Positions 1 through 6,239 of a stretch of 9,734 bases of DNA are shown here, in pieces (positions within the stretch are counted from its first letter, which is position 1; each line of letters begins with the position of its first letter). This DNA comes from Alphaproteobacteria bacterium (GTDB lineage Bacteria; Pseudomonadota; Alphaproteobacteria; Rickettsiales; UBA3002). The translations under genes and the position numbers were made by a program. Below the pieces are notes generated by a model. The model had not been told where the DNA came from. It did no database searches and worked only from the letters and a program-made list of their open reading frames with translations. The stretch lies in contig JAKFUW010000288.1 of the NCBI GenBank assembly GCA_021732545.1, forward strand, positions 1 to 9,734, read 5' to 3'.

Positions 1-813
1 AATGCCGCGCGCGGTGCGCAAACGGTCTGCTGGGATCGGGCATTTTTCAGGCACGTGAAGTTCATCAGCGGCAGCATACAGTTTGCGCATATCCGCGCCG
101 CTTAAGTTCAACTTTCCTGCGCGAATATCATCGAATGTGGCGTCATAATAAAGCTGGCTTTCGCCATTTTCAGCGACCACCTGAAATTCATGGCTTAAGG
201 AGCCGCCGATTGCTCCGCTATCAGCTGATACCGCGATGGAAACTAAGCCTAGTCTTGCAAAAATGCGATGGTAACAATCATACATCGCGGCATATTCGCG
301 CGTGGCGTCGTCGAGGTTGGAGTGAAACGAATAGCCGTCTTTCATCAAAAATTCGCGGCCACGCATCACACCAAAACGCGGACGCACTTCATCGCGAAAT
401 TTCCACTGAATTTGAAACAAATTCATCGGTAGTGATTTATAACTTTGTACCGATGTACGAAACACATCGACAATCATTTCTTCGCAAGTGGGGCTATAGA
501 GCAGCTCGCGCCCATGACGATCGGGAAAACGCAGCATTTCCGCGCCCAGCGAATCATAGCGCCCCGATTCCTTCCAGCGCTCGCTGGGTTGCAAGGTCGG
601 CATCAGCAGGCGCACGCATCCTGCTTTTTCCAGTTCGTCGGATACCATCTTTTCAATGTTATCCAGCACGCGAAGCCCCAGCGGCAGCCAAGTATAAATG
701 CCTGAAGTTTCCTGACGGATCATGCCCGCACGCAGCATCAGACGGTGCGACGCCACCTGTGCTTCGGCAGGGGTTTCTTTAAGCGTGGGCAAAAAATATC
801 GTGATAAACGCAT
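1..813 (-). CDS. proS: Proline-tRNA ligase, N-terminal 271 residues (truncated by window edge)
   Basis: Class II aminoacyl-tRNA synthetase that charges tRNA-Pro with proline in the cytoplasm. The visible protein starts MRLSRYFLPTLKETPAEAQ and carries the family landmarks TSGIYTWLPLG (about 37-46), SPTCEE (107-112), the motif 2 region with FRDEVRPRFGVMRGREF (139-155), and GGSLSHEFQVVAENGE (203-218). After that block the sequence goes in about 50 residues to RTARGI at the window edge. In INS-type bacterial enzymes the roughly 180-residue editing insert would lie here, so this looks like the shorter insert-less form common in alphaproteobacteria. The start is the only sensible ATG at the family N-terminus, and no strong Shine-Dalgarno is visible before it. 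The gene is divergent from ispDF across a 146-base gap in which no convincing promoter was found. The C-terminal anticodon-binding domain lies outside the window. Confidence 0.96.
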   Translation of the reverse strand, partial: MRLSRYFLPTLKETPAEAQVASHRLMLRAGMIRQETSGIYTWLPLGLRVLDNIEKMVSDELEKAGCVRLLMPTLQPSERWKESGRYDSLGAEMLRFPDRHGRELLYSPTCEEMIVDVFRTSVQSYKSLPMNLFQIQWKFRDEVRPRFGVMRGREFLMKDGYSFHSNLDDATREYAAMYDCYHRIFARLGLVSIAVSADSGAIGGSLSHEFQVVAENGESQLYYDATFDDIRAGKLNLSGADMRKLYAAADELHVPEKCPIPADRLRTARGI

Positions 814-959
814 GATCTATTGGGTATGCACCGCCAGCGCCAAAAAGGCAAGTGCGCGGTGATGGTTTATCTACCGTTGATTTTTAGGCCAAACACTGAG
901 ACAACCTTTTACACGAGCGGTTGCGCATGAGCGCAGAGTGAGTGGAGAGAAAAAGTCGT

Positions 960-2063
960 ATGAAAATAGCTGTTATCATCGTCGCTGCCGGAAGCTCGAC
1001 TCGCATGGGTGCAGGCTTGCCTAAGCCTTATCGTGCTTTACGCGGAAAGGCTGTGTTGCGGCATAGCGTGGATGCGTTTGCGGAAACCGGAAATGTGGTG
1101 GTTGCCATCAACCCAAGTCATCTGGCGATGTTTGAACAAGCGGCCTCAGGCACGCCGTGGGTGGCAGGGGGCGAAACCCGCCAAGAATCGGTGCGGCTGG
1201 CGCTCGAATCACTGGCCGATAATCCACCCGATGTTGTGCTGATTCACGATGCTGCGCGGCCATTTGTGAGTGCTGCATTAATAGAGCGCGTGATCGAGGC
1301 ATTGGAGCATCACATCGCCGTTATCCCTGCTATTGAAGTGGTGGATACCATCCGCCATGTGAATGGCACCACGCTTGATCGCGCAAATTTACGTGCCGCG
1401 CAAACACCCCAAGGCTTTCATTATGCTGAAATTCTAGCCGCGCATCGCGCTGCGGTAGGTAAATCGCTCACCGATGATGCAGCTGTGATGCAAGCATCCG
1501 ATCACGCCGTGTTTATGGTGGAAGGTGACGCCCAAAACAGAAAACTGACAACCCCCGCCGATTGGCAAACAGGAGAAAACACCATGCGGATTGGCCAAGG
1601 ATATGATGTGCATCGGTTGATCGAAGATGCCTCGCGCCCGCTGATGATCTGCGGCGTTGAGATAGAATCGCCGCTCGCACTCAAGGGTCATTCCGACGCC
1701 GATGTGGGCTTGCACGCGCTGGTCGATGCGATATTAGGGGCGATTGGCGCAGGCGATATCGGTCAGCATTTTCCGCCATCGGATGCGAAGTGGAAAAATG
1801 CGGATTCATCTAGCTTTGTCGCTCACGCTTTGAGGTTAATGAAACAGCAAGGCGCGAGCATTAGCAATGCCGATATCACCATCATTTGCGAGCGCCCCAA
1901 AATCACCCCCCACCGCGATGCGATGCGCGCGCGCGTGGCCGCGTTGCTCGAAATCGAAGTGTCACAGGTGAATATCAAAGCCACTACTACCGAGGGTCTG
2001 GGCTTCACAGGGCGTGGCGAAGGGATTGCCGCGCAAGCGGTGGTGATGGTGACATTCTCATGA
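960..2063 (+). CDS. ispDF: Bifunctional IspD/IspF fusion enzyme of the MEP isoprenoid pathway
   Basis: Fusion of 2-C-methyl-D-erythritol 4-phosphate cytidylyltransferase (IspD, about residues 1-203) and 2-C-methyl-D-erythritol 2,4-cyclodiphosphate synthase (IspF, 209-367), which catalyse the third and fifth steps of the MEP pathway. The IspD part shows the CTP-binding loop VAAGSSTRMG (8-17) with R15 and K22 matching the catalytic Arg and Lys of the family, HDAARP (96-101), and AAQTPQGF. The IspF part shows RIGQGYDVH with metal ligands D216 and H218, SDADVGLHALVDA with the third ligand H252, and the ATTTEGLGFTGRGEGIA signature near the end. The ATG at 960 is preferred over an in-frame GTG at 942 because GGAGAGA (944-950) sits nine bases before it. 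At 367 residues it matches known fused enzymes. It is first in a probable cluster with pgpA and pncC. Confidence 0.97.
   Translation: MKIAVIIVAAGSSTRMGAGLPKPYRALRGKAVLRHSVDAFAETGNVVVAINPSHLAMFEQAASGTPWVAGGETRQESVRLALESLADNPPDVVLIHDAARPFVSAALIERVIEALEHHIAVIPAIEVVDTIRHVNGTTLDRANLRAAQTPQGFHYAEILAAHRAAVGKSLTDDAAVMQASDHAVFMVEGDAQNRKLTTPADWQTGENTMRIGQGYDVHRLIEDASRPLMICGVEIESPLALKGHSDADVGLHALVDAILGAIGAGDIGQHFPPSDAKWKNADSSSFVAHALRLMKQQGASISNADITIICERPKITPHRDAMRARVAALLEIEVSQVNIKATTTEGLGFTGRGEGIAAQAVVMVTFS
1571..1586 (+). promoter_or_regulatory. Internal Shine-Dalgarno and ATG at the IspD/IspF junction
   Basis: AGGAG at 1571-1575 lies eight bases before an in-frame ATG at 1584. That ATG is exactly where a free-standing IspF begins (MRIGQGYDVH). 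This is a well-placed ribosome binding site inside the fused reading frame. It may be a relic of two separate genes before fusion, or it may still allow some IspF to be made alone. The sequence is clear, but whether it is used is inference. Confidence 0.45.
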
Positions 2064-2065
2064 GC

Positions 2066-2138
2066 TGTCACCCCGTATTCATTGCAGGGTCCGGCGCTTT
2101 TTTAAAAAAACCAGACCCCGTCATTCGACGGGGTGACA
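2066..2138. repeat. Palindromic intergenic repeat, TGTCACCCCGT...ACGGGGTGACA
   Basis: The ends form a perfect 11-base inverted repeat (2066-2076 with 2128-2138). Inside are near-complementary arms GGGTCCGG and CCAGACCC, separated by a T-run/A-run, and a tight hairpin at 2115-2134 (8-base stem, ATTC loop). It starts two bases after the ispDF stop codon. The CCAGACCCCG...CGGGGTGACA half recurs at 3328-3356. It behaves like a dispersed REP-type element. It could end or stabilise ispDF mRNA, and its right end may supply a -35 box for pgpA. Confidence 0.8.
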
Positions 2139-2161
2139 AATTTTATAAACTCCACTATAGT
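2133..2161 (+). promoter_or_regulatory. Candidate sigma-70-type promoter for pgpA at the repeat border
   Basis: GTGACA (2133-2138; five of six bases of TTGACA) is separated by 17 bases from TATAGT (2156-2161; five of six bases of TATAAT). The expected transcription start would fall at about 2168-2170, on the pgpA start codon, which has no recognisable Shine-Dalgarno. This predicts a leaderless or nearly leaderless message. The -35 box is formed by the terminal bases of the palindromic repeat. The prediction rests on sequence match alone. Confidence 0.4.
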
Positions 2162-2169
2162 CATTTACC

Positions 2170-2700
2170 ATGTCACGATTTAACGATTTAACGATCAAAA
2201 CCATCGTCACCTTTTTCGGTGCTGGTCTCTCCCCCAAAGCGCCGGGCACAGCGGGGAGCTTGGCCGCCCTGCCCGTTGGCTATGCCATCCACATGGCGCT
2301 GGGCATTGAGGCGCTGGCGGTAGCAGCGGTGCTGGCTTTTTTCATCGGCTGGTGGGCATCGAACCGGTATCTGGCGGCGCGCCACACAAGCGAAGACCGA
2401 CAAGAAATTGTGCTCGATGAAGTGGCAGGCATCTGGGCGGTGATTGCTGCGATGCCGCTGATGTATCTGAATCCCGTGCCCAGCACCGTGTTGTGGCTAT
2501 ATGGCGCGGCATTTGTGGCGTTTCGTTTTTTTGATATTCTAAAACCATGGCCGATTTCACTTGCTGATCGACGCATTAAAGGCGGGTTTGGGGTGATGTT
2601 CGATGATATTCTGGCCGCCGTTTTTGCTCTGATTACCCTTGGCGCACTGGGTCATCTGGCAAGCGCGATGGGTTGGATTCATGTGGCGATGAATGGGTAA
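2170..2700 (+). CDS. pgpA: Phosphatidylglycerophosphatase A
   Basis: Inner-membrane phosphatase that converts phosphatidylglycerol phosphate to phosphatidylglycerol in phospholipid synthesis. The 176-residue protein carries the family blocks GAGLSPKAPGTAGS (17-30), EIVLDEVAG (79-87), FRFFDILKPWPI (118-129) and GGFGVMFDDILA (138-149), which include the acidic residues expected for metal-dependent catalysis. Hydrophobic stretches at about 31-62, 86-120 and 146-166 fit a small integral membrane protein. The ATG at 2170 gives the usual short N-terminus but has no Shine-Dalgarno. The first codons overlap an octamer repeat (2172-2196), so residues 2-10 may be repeat-derived. It lies 106 bases after ispDF, separated by a palindromic repeat, and is followed by pncC. 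Confidence 0.95.
   Translation: MSRFNDLTIKTIVTFFGAGLSPKAPGTAGSLAALPVGYAIHMALGIEALAVAAVLAFFIGWWASNRYLAARHTSEDRQEIVLDEVAGIWAVIAAMPLMYLNPVPSTVLWLYGAAFVAFRFFDILKPWPISLADRRIKGGFGVMFDDILAAVFALITLGALGHLASAMGWIHVAMNG
2172..2196. repeat. Short octamer repeat inside the pgpA 5' end
   Basis: TAACG recurs with an eight-base period at 2181 and 2189. The 14 bases 2180-2193 (TTAACGATTTAACG) match 13 of 14 with 7668-7681 in the octamer array between radC and rmuC. The tract encodes roughly residues 2-9 of PgpA, before the first conserved block. It probably belongs to the same dispersed family as the array at 7626-7689. Confidence 0.5.
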
Positions 2701-2703
2701 ATT

Positions 2704-2784
2704 CCCTCCCCTTTTAGGGGAGGGCTAGGGAGGGGTTGGTGTATTTTTCTACCCCCTCCTCGATCCTCCCCCATAGGGGGAGGA
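2704..2784. repeat. Double-hairpin C/G-rich intergenic repeat
   Basis: Two hairpins flank a short spacer: CCCTCCCC-TTTTA-GGGGAGGG (2704-2724), starting three bases after the pgpA stop, and TCCTCCCCC-ATA-GGGGGAGGA (2764-2784), ending 20 bases before pncC. No T-run follows either stem, so neither is a textbook intrinsic terminator. The paired build suggests a dispersed REP- or MITE-like element. It may also protect or attenuate the pgpA-pncC transcript. Confidence 0.7.
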
Positions 2785-2804
2785 AGAAGAAAGAAGGAAA
2801 AATC

Positions 2805-3278
2805 ATGAATCCTCTCGCTAACCAACTGCTCATTATGGCCCGCGCCAAAAACATTCGCATTATCACCGCAGAATCCTGCACAGGTGGATTAATCGCAGCC
2901 TCACTCACCGACATTGCAGGGTCATCCGATGTGGTGGAAGGCGGATTTATTACCTATGCCAATGAAGCCAAAACATCCATGCTCGGTGTTCCTGAAAGCT
3001 TGATTGCGCAACATGGTGCGGTGAGCGAACCCGTCGCGCTTGCAATGGCGCAAGGTGCACTCGATCATTCGCGGGCGCAACTTTCGGTTGCCGTAACAGG
3101 CATCGCAGGGCCAAGTGGTGGCAGCGATGCAAAGCCTGTGGGGCTGGTGTTTATTGCGGTCGCCATGAAAGGCAAAACACCTCATGCGACGCGGCATCTG
3201 TTTTCAGGAAATCGGCGCGATATCCGCGAACACGCCGTGAATGCCGCACTGCAGATGATGATGGATGAAGTTCATTAA
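2805..3278 (+). CDS. pncC: Nicotinamide-nucleotide amidase (CinA C-terminal domain family)
   Basis: Single-domain CinA C-terminal protein. Family members deamidate nicotinamide mononucleotide to nicotinate mononucleotide, recycling the NMN released by NAD-dependent DNA ligase. The 157 residues show TAESCTGG (21-28) with the expected nucleophile S24, the conserved YANEAK (51-56), GAVSE (71-75), TGIAGPSGG (98-106) and KPVG (110-113). The N-terminal molybdopterin-binding-like domain of full-length CinA is absent, as is usual for this short form. The start at 2805 is chosen over an upstream in-frame codon at 2736 because AAGGAA (2794-2799) precedes it and homology begins here; the upstream extension would translate the hairpin repeat. 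It is the third gene of the ispDF-pgpA-pncC cluster. A hairpin repeat follows before the convergent LOG gene. Confidence 0.94.
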   Translation: MNPLANQLLIMARAKNIRIITAESCTGGLIAASLTDIAGSSDVVEGGFITYANEAKTSMLGVPESLIAQHGAVSEPVALAMAQGALDHSRAQLSVAVTGIAGPSGGSDAKPVGLVFIAVAMKGKTPHATRHLFSGNRRDIREHAVNAALQMMMDEVH

Positions 3279-3286
3279 CCCGTTTT

Positions 3287-3356
3287 TGTCATGCCGTCTT
3301 TATGACGGCATCTCCATCCAGTTAGCACCAGACCCCGCAACGAGTGCGGGGTGACA
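3287..3356. repeat. Double-hairpin intergenic repeat between convergent genes
   Basis: The element begins TGTCA and ends TGACA and holds two perfect stems: ATGCCGTC-TTTAT-GACGGCAT (3291-3311) and ACCCCGCA-ACGAG-TGCGGGGT (3332-3352). Its right half shares CCAGACCCCG and GGGGTGACA with the repeat at 2066-2138. It lies between the 3' ends of pncC and the LOG gene and could act as a two-way transcription barrier, although no T-tract is present. Confidence 0.75.
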
Positions 3357-3363
3357 GAACTTA

Positions 3364-3924
3364 CTAAGCCTCAACTACCTCGCGGATCTGACACACTTCC
3401 AGCAGTTCTTCCATGGTATTCACCACCGTGTAAAGCTCGCGCGTTTCGGGGCGCGCAAAGCCAGTGGAGATGATATTTTCCATCAGCACAATCAGATGAT
3501 CCCAATAGCCAAGATGGTTAAAAATCACCACGGGCTTATCGTGCAATTTCACCTGTTTCCAGGTGAGAATTTCAAACATCTCATCCATCGTACCAAAGCC
3601 ACCGGGCAGCACCACAAACACATCCGATTTATCGAACATGATTTGCTTGCGCTGGTGCATGGTATCGACCATGTGAATTTCGCTTAAAGATTGATGCTCT
3701 TTTTCAATCCGGCGCAAACTACGCGGAAACACTCCCGTTACCCAGCCATTGGCATCAAGCACCGCATTGGCAACCGCACCCATGATGCCGCAATCGCCGC
3801 CACCATAGACCAGTTTTTTGTTTGCTTTGGCTATTTCTTTTCCCAGACGGGTTCCCACATCGAGGTGGGCTTGTGGTACGGCATTTTGTGCGCCGCAAAA
3901 CACGCAGACAGATTCAATTTTCAT
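3364..3924 (-). CDS. LOG-family protein, probable nucleoside 5'-monophosphate phosphoribohydrolase
   Basis: Rossmann-fold protein of the TIGR00730/LOG family. Characterised members release the base from cytokinin riboside 5'-monophosphates or from AMP-like nucleotides; the bacterial substrate is often not known. The 186-residue protein has VCVFCGAQ near the N-terminus, YGGGDCGIMG (40-49), MHQRK (89-93) and the diagnostic PGGFGTMDE (107-115), in which the Arg and Glu of the active site are kept. Two in-frame ATGs are possible. The one ending at 3924 is preferred because AAGGA lies five bases before it, whereas the upstream one at 3930 abuts the AAGG. It follows the pentapeptide-repeat gene on the same strand after 90 bases and may be cotranscribed. 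It converges on pncC. Confidence 0.92.
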   Translation of the reverse strand: MKIESVCVFCGAQNAVPQAHLDVGTRLGKEIAKANKKLVYGGGDCGIMGAVANAVLDANGWVTGVFPRSLRRIEKEHQSLSEIHMVDTMHQRKQIMFDKSDVFVVLPGGFGTMDEMFEILTWKQVKLHDKPVVIFNHLGYWDHLIVLMENIISTGFARPETRELYTVVNTMEELLEVCQIREVVEA

Positions 3925-4014
3925 TCGCATCCTTACTTTTCTTTTTTACAACCATTTCAGTTTACGGTTTTTCAGCGCCAAACGCAAGACTCTAGCATGC
4001 TGCGCTGCGGCAGA

Positions 4015-5334
4015 TTATAGATAGGTGAAGGCGGTGGGGTCGGCAGGGCGCCCAGTGGCTGCTGGCTCTGGCCGATAATAGCCGTTTGTGCTCGCGCCAT
4101 TTTTGGCGTGGCCATTGGTTTGCACAGGCACGGCGTGGCCATTGGACGCACCATTTTGATACGCGCCATTGCGATTTTGTTTTGGCATGCCGGGTTCATT
4201 AAAGGGCAATGACGATTTGAACAACTTTTCGCGACGCACCCGCACATAACACGCAAAAGTGCGCGAGATATTGAACGATAACATGGCCGATACAATATGC
4301 GCGCCCAGCACACCGATCATCACCACGCACACCACACCAATTTCCATATAATTGAGATTCTTTAAACCAATTTGTGAAATTTTATTTGCCAAAATAGCAC
4401 CGAACAAGGCCACCACCACAAACCAGAACGCCGCAATGCCGCGAAAGAGTTTCATGTAGTTGAGCAACGATTCGCTCACCTCAAGCTCCATATCGTTCAG
4501 GCCTTCCAGCGTGCGTCTGCGCAACAACAGATCACGCTTTTGGGTGGCGATATGATTTTCATATTGCGTCACCTCGTCTTTGAACTGACGAAGATTTTCC
4601 AGTTCTTGTTGAATGCCCATTTTCTCCGATTCAATCGATTTGGCCTGATAGCGCGAATCCAGATCGGCGGCGTATGAAAAATCCGCATCGGTAAATAACA
4701 CATGGTCAAATTGTGCGCCGCGCATCGCGGTTTCAAACAATTGCGTTTCTTTGAAGCGCGAAAAACTAAACACCGCGTCGCGGCAATCGGCATAGGATAA
4801 ATCAGCACTATCGAACACCGCATGCGCCGCGGCAATCTGGCGCATGTTGACGCGTTTCAGATCGGCTCCGGTAAAGTCGCTTTTGCCTACATTCGCATCG
4901 CGAAATTTTGCACCCGCCATCTGCGCCTTCACACAATTAGCACCTTCGAGATTGGCATGGCTGAAATTGGCTTCAACCAACGATGCTTTATCAAAATAGG
5001 TGCCCTTGGCGTGGCAGCGCGAAAAATTAGCACCATCAAGCTTGGCATCGCGCAAATTGGTGTTTTCTAAATTGGCTTCCGAAAAATCCGCTCCTTGCAA
5101 ATTCGCCATCGACAAATTGGTGCCCGTTAAATTCGCCCCGCGCAAATTCGATTCGGGCAGATAAATCCCCTGCAACGTCATCCCGCTCAAGTCACGGCCT
5201 GAGAGATTGGCACGCCGGCCATCGCGCCCACCGCTTTGCAACCAGCTTAAATGCTCATGCGCCATATGCCGCAATTCATCAAGAGAAACGGGCTGAGCAC
5301 CTGTATAATAAGCGGAATGTTCTGCGTGATCCAT
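4015..5334 (-). CDS. Pentapeptide-repeat protein with coiled coil and two membrane segments
   Basis: Unnamed 439-residue protein with four visible regions. An N-terminal helical stretch (about 16-40, with HLSWLQSGGRDG) leads into about 36 consecutive in-register pentapeptides from 42 to 221 (ANLSG, ANLTG, ADFSE, ANLEG and similar), enough for about nine coils of a right-handed four-sided beta-helix. A charged probable coiled coil (about 233-290) is followed by two hydrophobic segments (about 300-317 and 330-352) and then an Asn/Gly/Ala-rich tail (about 383-421). The likely picture is a cytoplasmic beta-helix held at the inner membrane by a helical hairpin; no signal peptide is present. The second ATG of a pair (5334) has GAGG six bases upstream. 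In-frame ATGs as far up as 5409 would lie before or within the candidate promoter. Function is unknown; pentapeptide proteins range from gyrase mimics to scaffolds. Confidence 0.88.
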   Translation of the reverse strand: MDHAEHSAYYTGAQPVSLDELRHMAHEHLSWLQSGGRDGRRANLSGRDLSGMTLQGIYLPESNLRGANLTGTNLSMANLQGADFSEANLENTNLRDAKLDGANFSRCHAKGTYFDKASLVEANFSHANLEGANCVKAQMAGAKFRDANVGKSDFTGADLKRVNMRQIAAAHAVFDSADLSYADCRDAVFSFSRFKETQLFETAMRGAQFDHVLFTDADFSYAADLDSRYQAKSIESEKMGIQQELENLRQFKDEVTQYENHIATQKRDLLLRRRTLEGLNDMELEVSESLLNYMKLFRGIAAFWFVVVALFGAILANKISQIGLKNLNYMEIGVVCVVMIGVLGAHIVSAMLSFNISRTFACYVRVRREKLFKSSLPFNEPGMPKQNRNGAYQNGASNGHAVPVQTNGHAKNGASTNGYYRPEPAATGRPADPTAFTYL

Positions 5335-5380
5335 CATGAACCTCGTAACCTGTCTGTTTTGTGGCATAAATGCCATCGTG

Positions 5381-5409
5381 TTAATATCATGTTTACACAT
5401 TATTAACAA
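5381..5409 (-). promoter_or_regulatory. Candidate promoter of the pentapeptide-repeat gene
   Basis: Reading the minus strand, TTGTTA (5409-5404) and TATTAA (5386-5381) are 17 bases apart in an AT-rich divergent gap, each matching four of six consensus bases. Transcription would start near 5374, leaving a leader of about 40 bases before the start at 5334. That leader begins with the small palindrome TGGCATAAATGCCA (5362-5375), which could be an operator or hairpin. This supports choosing the downstream start codon. Confidence 0.35.
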
Positions 5410-5494
5410 TTCACAAATTGAATAAGGTTTAAAAACCGCGTGCAGTGAATTGATTTTTCAGCTATATGATGTAAAAACCACAGTATGTAGGGCT

Positions 5495-6178
5495 ATGACA
5501 GAAGACGAAACACATTATCTGGGGCATCGGCAACGATTGCGGGCTCGGTTCTTATCCCCTGCGGGCGAGCATCTGGCCGATTATGAACTGCTCGAAATCA
5601 TTTTATTTGGCGCCAAACCGCGCGGCGATGTGAAGCCATTGGCTAAACGCTTGCTCAAGCAGTTTGGATCGCTCGATGCGGTGATTCAAGCCGATGTTGC
5701 CGAACTCAAACGTATGGATGACGTGGGCGATGCGGTGGTGTGCTGCATCAAAGCGGTGGAAGCAGCCGCCCAACGGCTGGTGAAAGCTCCCGCCAAAGAG
5801 CGCACCATTATTCAATCGTGGACGTCGCTTTTGGATTATTGCAAGCTGGCTATGGGTAGCAAAATGAATGAGGAATTTCGTATTTTATTTTTGAATCACA
5901 AACACGCCTTGCTTGCCGACGAAGTGCAGCAGCGTGGCACGGTGAACCACACGCCCGTATACCCGCGTGAAGTGGTGAAACGTGCACTGGAGCTTGGCGC
6001 ATCGGCCTTTATTATGGTGCATAACCACCCCAGCGGCGACCCCACGCCATCACAAGCCGATATCGATATGACCCGCAAAGTACAAGAGGCAGGCAAGGCG
6101 GTGAATATCCCGCTGCACGACCATTTAATCATCAGCGATAAATCGCATTATTCATTCAAAAGCCATGGCTTGATTTGA
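5495..6178 (+). CDS. radC: RadC family protein (JAB/MPN metalloprotease-fold domain)
   Basis: RadC/YsxA-type protein of 227 residues. The family was historically linked to DNA repair, but its molecular role is unsettled. An N-terminal helix-hairpin-helix-like region (about 20-90, GHRQRLRARFL to EAAAQRL) precedes the JAB/MPN domain. That domain keeps the metal-binding signature HNHPSGDPTPSQAD with H176, H178 and D189. The ATG at 5495 gives the usual family N-terminus, with AGGG just before it at tight spacing; an upstream in-frame TTG at 5450 adds residues unlike the family. The gene is divergent from the pentapeptide-repeat gene. Its last 69 bases, through the stop codon, are part of a 70-base direct repeat (6110-6179), the second copy of which lies at 7555-7624 beyond the next gene. 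The reading frame itself is intact. Confidence 0.94.
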   Translation: MTEDETHYLGHRQRLRARFLSPAGEHLADYELLEIILFGAKPRGDVKPLAKRLLKQFGSLDAVIQADVAELKRMDDVGDAVVCCIKAVEAAAQRLVKAPAKERTIIQSWTSLLDYCKLAMGSKMNEEFRILFLNHKHALLADEVQQRGTVNHTPVYPREVVKRALELGASAFIMVHNHPSGDPTPSQADIDMTRKVQEAGKAVNIPLHDHLIISDKSHYSFKSHGLI

Positions 6179-6179
6179 A
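6110..6179 (+). repeat. 70-base direct repeat, copy 1 (3' end of radC)
   Basis: This stretch holds the final codons and stop of radC plus one further base. It matches 7555-7624 at 69 of 70 positions; the only difference, C here and T there at repeat position 12, would be a silent GAC/GAT change. Similarity stops sharply on both sides. As the copy that completes an intact radC, it resembles one flank of an insertion placed at a gene's 3' end. Confidence 0.97.
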
Positions 6180-6239
6180 ATAGTGATAATACTCGCCCGC
6201 TTGTCATAAAATTGCCATATATTTCAGGTATGTTTCGTT

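Noticed and set aside
135..782. Long plus-strand open frame of 215 codons
   Set aside because: It is antisense to a clear proS reading frame with intact synthetase motifs; its own translation is Arg/Pro/Ala-rich and resembles nothing.
814..959. Promoters for proS and ispDF in the divergent gap
   Set aside because: TTGATT at 877-882 has no acceptable -10 partner at usual spacing, and no better pair was found on either strand.
1886..2191. 101-codon plus-strand frame spanning the ispDF 3' end and the repeat
   Set aside because: It is out of frame with conserved IspF sequence and runs through the palindromic element.
3691..4020. Plus-strand frame over the LOG gene 5' end and the gap upstream
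   Set aside because: It overlaps the conserved YGGG region of the LOG gene in antisense and reads as low-quality sequence.
5450..5494. Upstream TTG start for radC
   Set aside because: It adds 15 residues not typical of RadC, and AGGG precedes the ATG at 5495, where family similarity begins.
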